From positions 146,061,152 through 146,125,151 of the forward strand of contig OZ026515.1 in the NCBI GenBank assembly GCA_964019695.1: a stretch of DNA of 64,000 nucleotides, in the 5' to 3' direction. Of the stretch, positions 57,354-64,000 are shown piece by piece (position 1 is the first letter of the stretch; the number at the start of each line of letters is the position of its first letter). This DNA is from Loripinus fragilis. Lineage: Eukaryota; Mollusca; Bivalvia; Lucinida; Lucinidae. A program made the position numbers and the translations under genes. The notes under the pieces are model-generated. The model was given only the letters and a program-made list of their open reading frames with translations, did not search any database and was not told the DNA's origin.

Positions 57354-57734
57354 GTAACACCCAACTTATCTGTACCAAGGTAACCTCTTGGATCATTCTA
57401 GTCATAAAAAATTCCTCAGAGAAAACTGCGACTAGATTAGCATTAATCGTTAACATTATGTTAATATCTCTTAATATCTTAAATGTATCTAAGCCTAGAA
57501 CTCCAAATTTTGTATATATGAGTAGGGTGAGCATGGATTTTTTCCGTCCAATTTTACTTAAATCACTGTTCAGTCTCGAGGATTTTTCGGGAGCCGCTTC
57601 ATCAAGGCTTTTGAAATTGTCTAAATCAATTCATTGTATCTTGTTGCATATAAAGAAAAAACAGCCTCGTACCATTTATTTATCCATTATATGCAGCTAG
57701 TATGTCTTTCAATATACTGCCTAAGGGAGCTGAC
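57354..57734. other. Intron, nothing recognised
   Basis: Short frames on both strands (57346-57534, 57458-57700) have no known domain. Bounded by the TM3 exon donor and Penelope-like sequence. Confidence 0.5.
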
Positions 57735-58024
57735 CTGTGCCTTTGCTGTTGATCCACATCAGAATTAAGGGCAAGGTTGGCACCGTGAAACCTGTTTAAG
57801 CCCTCCAGTGAAAATTTTTAATAACCGTTCCGAGGTGGCGTTTCTTTTGTGGATCCGTTTTGTTTTTTTATGTTTCACGTTATCTTTACTGTCTTGTCTG
57901 TTCCCTGCAGACTTGTTATCACCTGCTGGGAAAGGGATGGCCTCTTGGCTCTCTTATGTGTCATATTTCCTTGTGTCTTTGTCGCTTTGCCTTATGGTGT
58001 CTTGGGTAAGGTGTGATACTTGAT
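57735..58024 (+). mobile_element. Penelope-like tail segment, inverted against its neighbour
   Basis: GATCCACATCAGAATTAAGG, GCAAGGTTGGCACCGTGAAA, CCGTTCCGAGGTGGCG, CACCTGCTGGGAAAGGGATG and GGTGTGATACTTGATCGTAT follow the order of the tail in + orientation. It abuts 58027-59090, which is the body of a Penelope-like element in - orientation, exactly where the tail of that body would be expected. Confidence 0.88.
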
Positions 58025-58026
58025 CG

Positions 58027-59090
58027 TATACTGGAGCAAAAGAAATCCAACAGGCAAACCCCGGTGGGCCTGGCAACTAACCAAAGCATCAGGCCCCTAC
58101 CATCTCATCAATAGATAAGCCTTTAAGTCAGAACCGTCATAGAGTCTAAAGTTCGACCCACCGGCATGCATTTAAAGAGGAAATCAAAGTTACCAACCGT
58201 GATTGGGTTGGCCACCAAGCATGCAGTCTGCTGCAATACATTAATGTTATAGTCAATCTTTTTATAATGGGAAATTATTTTAATGAACTGCGCTGAAAAA
58301 TAATTATAGCCAACAATCTTCTTCAATTTATACACCAAGTCACCATAAAATTCAGGTTCCAAAAGGCCTTGCAATAGAGATTCAAATCCAACTTCGAATT
58401 TAGGTATCAAATCATAGTATCGTCTATAAAATTTAGAAAAAATTTTGCGATGTTTATGATACAGATAGTCTTGTTTAAGAAGTTTCTGAGTAAACAATCA
58501 ATTGTAAGTGTTGAAGTCAGTAACATAGCTAGATGCACTAGCAAAACAAATGAGTTGAGAGATATAGACTCCATAGGATGTAGAGCGAGGAACATCACCA
58601 TCTAGAAATGGGAAATTGACAATTTCAAAATCAAAGTCGTCACGTTTATCATTAAGTTTTGTAGTAACAATATCATAGAAATTGACTAATGCAAGTCTAA
58701 AAATGTGGCTTTCGTATCAGAGGTAATGGCTTTATTAAGTTGGAGCAGCTCTGAAGGGAATACTTTACATATCATATTGTCAAAATAAACATTATTGATG
58801 TTTAAAATATCGTCCAAATATCTATTAAACGCATCAATAACACCAGCCTGCTTATCATTTGAAAAAAGACACATCATAAAGTTTCTCTCATAACAAAACA
58901 GGAATAAATCAGCAACCAGGGGAGCACAATTAGTGCCCATAGGAATCCCAACTACTTGTCTATACAGCTTGGTGCTAAATAAAATAAAAATGGTGTCCAA
59001 CAAAAAGGTCAGCGCATCACATACATTTGGACATGACCATGCACAAACACCTACGCCATGTGGGAACAACAAATGCAGAGATATAACAAC
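58027..59090 (-). pseudogene. Penelope-like reverse transcriptase, decayed fragment
   Basis: Read on the - strand it starts near CAWSCPNVCDALTFLLD, then VGIPMGTNCAPLVADLFLFC (the PMGT motif of the reverse transcriptase) and NRYLDDILNINNVYFDN (catalytic YxDD as YLDD). After a frame break near 58686 comes a region matching SYGVYISQLICFAS-like sequence, then LLTQKLLKQDYLYHK, then FYGDLVYKLKKIVGYN and ACLVANPITVGNF. Compared with the copy at 61.3-64 kb it lacks three residues before RYLDD. Frameshifts near 58500 and 58686 mean it cannot encode an active enzyme. The N-terminal half is missing. Confidence 0.9.
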
Positions 59091-59320
59091 AAACAGTCAT
59101 TTACTTTGTTGTTGACAAAACACATAAATTCTAATGCACTTGCTTTTGTAACGCAACATCTGATTTGATGACACCAAAAATTTGCGACAGTATATCATGC
59201 AATATACTGTCGTAAATGGGTTGACACAAGTAATTACGTCACATATCGTTGGTTAACGTCCAGTTTTATGCGGCTTGCAGCGCTCAATTTGAGTCAAAAC
59301 TGCAGAAATAGATTAGAACA

Positions 59321-59486
59321 GGGATAACCATATTCAAAATTTTCATTTGGGGAGGTGTATCGTAGGGTATACGGTCGTAAATCACATCGTACCGCTTTGC
59401 CTGTGCATAGCCATAAAACTAAATTTCTGACCTTATATATCCGACGATATACCTCCCCAAATAATTTTTTTTAAAATAGTTATCCC
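59321..59486. mobile_element. 166-bp MITE with GGGATAAC ends
   Basis: The arms GGGATAACCATATTC...TTTGGGGAGGTGTATCG and CGATATACCTCCCCAAA...AGTTATCCC are inverted. The element ends about 60 bp upstream of the next SLC6 exon. Just outside, CGACAGTATATCATGC / GCAATATACTGTCG at 59187-59214 is a separate hairpin. Confidence 0.8.
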
Positions 59487-59545
59487 CTAAATGATCAGCA
59501 CACGCAGACGCTTTCTTACGTTATAAATGTACTTTCATCGTTTAG

Positions 59546-59749
59546 GTCTCCGTTACCCTGGAGTGACTGTGATGGCTGGTGGACCACTGATCACTGTTAT
59601 GTGAAAGCTTCTGTGGGAGACAACGTGAGTCAGCCTGTACTCGCTAATGGAACTGGAACACTATCAGGAGTCAATTACACACAGTCAGATCTTTACCTTC
59701 ATGCTGTGAATAAAACAGGTTTACGGACATCAGAGGAAGAATTCTGGCA
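59546..59749 (+). CDS. SLC6 transporter, exon encoding extracellular loop 2
   Basis: The acceptor CATCGTTTAG and donor GGCA|GTATGT give 204 nt. It completes NSFR and reads SPLPWSDCDGWWTTDHCYVK, the family's PW..C....W.T..C signature. The two Cys are the pair expected to form the EL2 disulfide. Four N-glycosylation sequons follow (NVS, NGT, NYT, NKT), typical of the large second extracellular loop. The end, SEEEFWQ, precedes TM4 in SLC6 members. The loop is of middling length, closer to glycine/proline-type than to short-loop members, but this does not fix the substrate. The exon ends in a split Gln codon finished at 60890. Confidence 0.96.
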
Positions 59750-59935
59750 GTATGTAAAATTTCATTAACACAAGATACAACACAAGATACAATATAAGAT
59801 AAACTGTATTTATTAGAAAATCCATGAAGGATATTTGAAATGCAATGCAATTAACACAATATCTAATAATGAAGGAAAATGAGAGAAAAAAGTAATAAAA
59901 ATGCATGACTAGAACAGTCTTGTGTTTGTCATGCT

Positions 59936-60102
59936 TTTGCGTCTATTTATTGCTGCCTTGTGGTCATCTGCTGGAAAAGGGCTGATCTCTTTGCTCTCGT
60001 TTGTGATGTTTAATTGTGTTTTTTCACTTTCCTATGTGGTATCCTGGGTCAGGTGTGGTACTTGATTGTATCGGTTCCTGATCTTTGTCACCTTTCTTAT
60101 TT
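59936..60102 (+). mobile_element. Penelope-like 3' terminal fragment
   Basis: TGTGTTTGTCATGC, CATCTGCTGGAAAAGGGCTG, GTGGTATCCTGGGTCAGGTG and GATTGTATCGGTTCCTGATC match the last 170 bp of the tail, with several substitutions. It ends CACCTTTCTTATTTTG, a weakened form of the usual CTTACTTAC terminus. Confidence 0.85.
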
Positions 60103-60889
60103 TGTTAAACACAACCATAGTCCTGTTTAATAACTTGTGAAAATTATGCTATGCGGTACCATTACACATGACTGAAAGGCTTGTATATGACGGACGTCTG
60201 TGTGCTAAGCAGTAAAATACAAGGTTATACTGGGTGGAAAAAAAATAGCAATGTCTTTACATACAGCTGCGTCTTTGTTACTCAAAAGTCATTTGAATTT
60301 AGACATAACTGACTGAGATGCCATTTTGTTTATTATAGTTTAAATGTTGAGTACTATTAGCTTTGTGAGAGCCATACTTAGGACAGATCATTTAAAATGA
60401 CTCTCGTCTTCAGCTGCATTCATTGAACACAGTGTAAAAAACCTTGTATCTAGATTTGGAATATAATAATCAGACTGTTCTCTGTATACCAAACATTCCA
60501 GCATATAATTTTCGACGCTTGGCATTAAGTGTACGAAGAAGGCTCCCTCACTCTAGAGAGCCATTCTACCATGAGATGGTGCTAACAGTGAGCTCATACA
60601 GTACTTAGGTACTAAGTAATGCAAACTTGACAAAGTAGATTTATCAAACAGAATTTAGATTTTAGGTTGCCTCACTATAGTTGCTATTTGCTTTGTGAAA
60701 CACTGAAGGAAGCTATGGATCTATTTAATGTAAAACAGAACATGTATCAACCAGGTTGACATATAATTTATTCCTTATTATGCAAACGCAAACCAATCAA
60801 ATGCTGTCTGAATTGTATTGTTTGTATTGAAATTTTGTAAGTTTGGATGCCCAGAGAATTTGTTTTACAAATCATTTAATTTCTTATAG
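60103..60889. other. Intron, nothing recognised
   Basis: AT-rich. A small palindrome, CACTCTAGAGAGCC, lies near 60550. No alternative exon is supported. Confidence 0.5.
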
Positions 60890-61022
60890 GAACAACGTGC
60901 TACAAATTTCTCCTGGACTAGAATCAATGGGAAGCCTGTCTTGGTATCTTACTCTGTCCCTGTTTGGTGCTTGGGTGATTGTGTTTTTCTGCATAATCAA
61001 AGGAGTGAAAAGTATTGGAAAA
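60890..61022 (+). CDS. SLC6 transporter, exon with TM4
   Basis: The acceptor TTTCTTATAG and donor GGAAAA|GTAAGC give 133 nt. The first base completes Gln, then NNVLQISPGLESMGSLSWYL (end of EL2) and TLSLFGAWVIVFFCIIKGVK (TM4 and the start of intracellular loop 2), ending SIGK in phase 0. AWVIV.FC..KGVKS.GK is a strong family signature. TM5 to TM12 and the C-terminus are not in the window; after this exon the sequence becomes a Penelope-like element. Together the five exons supply about 244 residues of a protein usually around 600-800. Confidence 0.96.
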
Positions 61023-61305
61023 GTAAGCTTAATATTCTCCAATAAGATGAAACTGGTTTAGAGATGAATATACGTATGCGCCAATACAAGAGGTTTCGGT
61101 ACTTATCGCATACACAAAGTGTGGTATATACTCAGAAAAACAATTGAAGGATGCTAAAAAAATTTTGACTATATAACATTTGACATAATAATTTCCAAAC
61201 AAAATATTTTTGTATCTGATAGAACTACCAACATGCAATTCAGCAAAATGCAAAATAAAATTTACGGGGCATTGGGTACGATACAGTACCACACTAAATG
61301 TACCA

Positions 61306-61839
61306 AAGTAAGTAAGGTTGCAAAGATCAGGAATCGATACAATCAAGTACCACACCTGACCCAGGATACCAATGGGAAAGTGACAAACTCACAGAAGACA
61401 CCACAAACGAGAGCCAAGAGGTCAGCACTTTCCCAGCAGGTGACCACGAAGCACATATAAACAGACGCGCACAAAACATAGCAAACACAAGACAGAACAA
61501 AAACATAAAAGATCCACAAAAGAAGTACCGCCTTGTAACGGTCAGTAAAATATTTTACTGGAGGGCTTAAACCGGTTTAACGGCGCCAACCTCACCCTTA
61601 ATTCAGATGTGGATCAAGACACATAGATATTTGGTTTGCATGAAAGACCCCTAACTTATCAATGCATCATCTCCTAAAACATATAAATCAAGATATAACA
61701 AGGAGATAAAGCAAGGATAAGGACTCAACAGTAAATTAAACTGAATACCGGAGCAAAAGAAATCCAACAGGTAAACCCCGGTGGGCCCGACAAACAGCCA
61801 AAGCATCAGGCCCCTACCATCTCATCAATAGATAAGTCT
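61306..61839 (-). mobile_element. 3' untranslated tail of the long Penelope-like element
   Basis: About 530 bp from the end of the reverse-transcriptase frame to the terminus (GCAACCTTACTTACTT on the - strand). All the tail fragments at 21726, 27898, 50268, 52600, 57735 and 59936 match parts of it. The tail has no frame. Its terminus is a short TTAC repeat. Confidence 0.92.
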
Positions 61840-64000
61840 TTAAGTCGGAACCATCATAGAGTCTGAAGTCCGACCCACCGGCGTGCAATTAAAGAGGAAA
61901 GCAAAGTTGTCAACTGTGATTGGGTTGACTACCAAGCATGCAGTCTGTTGCAATACATTAATGTTATAGCCAATCTTTTTATAATGGGAAATTATTTTAA
62001 TGAACTGCGCTGAAAAATTATTAGAGCCAACAATCTTCTACAACTTATACACCAAGTCACCATAGAAATCAGGTTCCGAAAGTCCTTGGCGCAAGAGAGA
62101 TTTAAGTCCAACTTGGAATTTAGAAATCAAATCAAAGTATCGTCTATAAAATTTTGAAAATGTTTGTCGAAGTTTATGATACCGATAGCCCTGTTTAAGA
62201 AGTTTCTGAGTTAACAATTTATTGCGAGTGTTGAAGTCAGTAACATAACTAGATGCTCTAGCAAAACGAATGAGTTGAGAGATATAGACTCCATAGGATG
62301 TAGAACGAGGAACATCACCATCTAAAAATGGGTAATTGACAATTTCAAAATCAAAGTCGTCACGTTTATCATAAATTTTGGTAGAAACAATACCATCAGA
62401 AATTGACAAATGCAAGTCTAAAAATGCGGCTTCGGTATCAGAGGCATTGGCTTTATTAAATTGGAGCTCTGAAGGGTATATTTGACTAACCATATTTTCA
62501 AAATAAACATTATTAATATTTAAAATATCGTCCAAATATCTGGAAGTAGTGTTAAACGCATCAATAACATCAGTCTGCTTATCATCAGAAAGAGACATCA
62601 TAAAGTCCCTTTCATAACAAAACAGGAATAAATCTGCAACCAGGGGAGCACAATTAGTGCCCATAGGAATCCCAACTACTTGTCTATAGAGCTTGGTGCC
62701 AAATGGAATAAAAATGTTGTCCAACAAAAAGGTCAGCGCATCACATACATTTTGACATGACCATGCATGATATTTTTTAGGTTTTTCTAAAGTAAAAAAT
62801 GCATTTCTGTCACTACATGCGAGGTAAGGAGGGCCTTCTCTCTGGAAGGTTCTTTCAATAAGATCAATAAGTTTATCTTTAATTAAATTATGAGGTAAAG
62901 TAGTGTAAAGAGTAGAAAAAGCATAAGTAGACAAACTGGTCGCATTGAAATCTCCAGCTTTAAGTTTAATTAAAATTTCACCTGAATTTTTAATCGACCA
63001 AAATTGGTTTTTACCGGATCTCTCATATACTTTTTCACAATATTTGATAACATGTTTTTTAACAGCTGTAAGACACGAGGTTAACAATTTAGAAAGTTCT
63101 GTTGTCGTACAAGAACTAGAATTTGCAATAAATCTTGCTTTATAGGGTTTTTTATGGAGTTTAGGTAACCAGTACAACGTAGGAACTTTGTCTTGATTTT
63201 CTTTAGCTTTGACACCAAAATGTAGGGCTGTATGACAACCATGCCCATCAACAATCACCCTTTCACTTAAAGAAGGCTGCAGTTTATAGGCATTAGTGTC
63301 AACAAGCTCACGCTTAAGAGTATTAATATAATACAATCGTCATACAACTACAACATTGTTAGCAGCTTTATCTGCTGGAACCAAAACATAGTTCATATGA
63401 AAATCCTGGATACCTCGTTTAAGATGACGAAAAGAAGATTTAGGTTTAGGGGGCAAAAGATGTGTATTACGAGAGTAAAATGAAATACGAGTATCAATAA
63501 TTTTAAAAATGTTAATCTTCCATTCCTTCAAAGCATCAGGTTCAACATTTTCCCGTTTGCACCATCGATTACTGAAGTCATTTAAAGAAGCAGCGATCTC
63601 TCTACGACATTTAGAGAAATCAATATTAGAGGGAAATCTATATTTAGGACCTTTAGAAATGATATTGCGAACTCTAGCGTCAGGAATGACATTTAGATTA
63701 CCTGTTTTAACATGCCCTGCAGAGGGATATAAATAATTTGAATTTTTACAATCTCAGGAGGCAGGAGTATTGGAATCTATATCTAAATCATTTACAATTT
63801 TATTAAAGTTAAATATCGTAGACCTTATTGGTTTGTTATATTTATAACAAATGATAGGAGTTTCAGAATTATTAAAGTAATTTGGAATAGATGAAATCAC
63901 TGAATTATCCTTGAAGATACTATGTAAATCAATAAACTCAATACCTTTGTTAATGAATGGAATTTTGATAAAATGTCGTTTATGGTTGACCTCAGAATCG
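61840..64000 (-). pseudogene. Penelope-like reverse transcriptase, longest copy (partial, three in-frame stops)
   Basis: One frame can be followed from the right window edge to a stop at 61840-61842, about 720 codons. In order on the - strand: an N-terminal region with FIDLHSIFKDN and IICYKYNKPIRSTIF; DCKNSNYLYPSAGH; VPADKAANNVVVV (the ADK-type motif of Penelope-like RTs); LYWLPKLHKKPYKARFIA; STLYTTLPH; GIPMGTNCAPLVADLFL; RYLDDILNI (catalytic YLDD near 62520-62540); FLDLHLSI; then SYGVYISQLIRFARASSY and YGDLVYKL. Stops interrupt it at 63754-63756 (TGA), 63340-63342 (TGA) and 62035-62037 (TAG, where the 58-kb copy has Lys). No GIY-YIG endonuclease motif was recognised C-terminally. The reverse-transcriptase core is otherwise intact. 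Such elements copy RNA into DNA at genomic sites; this copy appears dead. It lies in a likely SLC6 intron, antisense to the gene. Confidence 0.93.

Noticed and set aside
63340..63756. Selenocysteine or other recoding at the two TGA codons
   Set aside because: A third stop (TAG at 62035) and frameshifted sister copies point to decay. No recoding hairpin was recognised. Kept only as a low-interest observation.

Overview
This is metazoan nuclear DNA: AT-rich, dominated by introns and repeats, with consensus GT-AG exons. The mix of families (tRNA-derived SINEs, Penelope-like retroelements, many short TIR elements, a satellite made of TGACC blocks) suggests a marine or freshwater invertebrate, most likely a bivalve mollusc. 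That taxonomic call is an inference from repeat style, not from a marker gene.

Only one host gene is convincing: the N-terminal half of an SLC6 (sodium- and chloride-dependent neurotransmitter/amino-acid symporter) gene on the + strand. Five exons (40818-40985, 51174-51305, 57257-57353, 59546-59749, 60890-61022) join with compatible phases and cover TM1 to TM4 and the glycosylated second extracellular loop. The first coding exon was not found, and TM5-TM12 must lie beyond the right edge. The intron before the TM3 exon carries about two dozen tandem copies of that exon's 3' splice site plus about 80 nt of its coding sequence. This is the most unusual structure in the window.

Layout: 1-5.1 kb holds G-rich short elements, a tetranucleotide microsatellite and two long foldback elements. 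5.4-6.3 kb is a TA-flanked foldback with a second foldback inside it. 7.4-9.4 kb carries seven copies of a 16-bp motif scattered over 2 kb. 9.6-15.8 kb is a stack of terminal-inverted-repeat elements that share 6-7 bp target duplications and subterminal phrase repeats. 16-17.2 kb, 24.5-26.6 kb and 33.3-34.9 kb are satellites. 21.7-22.2 kb and 27.9-28.1 kb are Penelope-like tails. 40.8-61 kb is the SLC6 gene, its introns loaded with SINEs, MITEs and Penelope pieces. 61.3-64 kb is a long, decayed Penelope-like reverse transcriptase on the - strand, running off the window.

The first 40 kb contain no protein-coding gene I can support. Most ORFs of 60-140 codons there lie in repeats or are chance.
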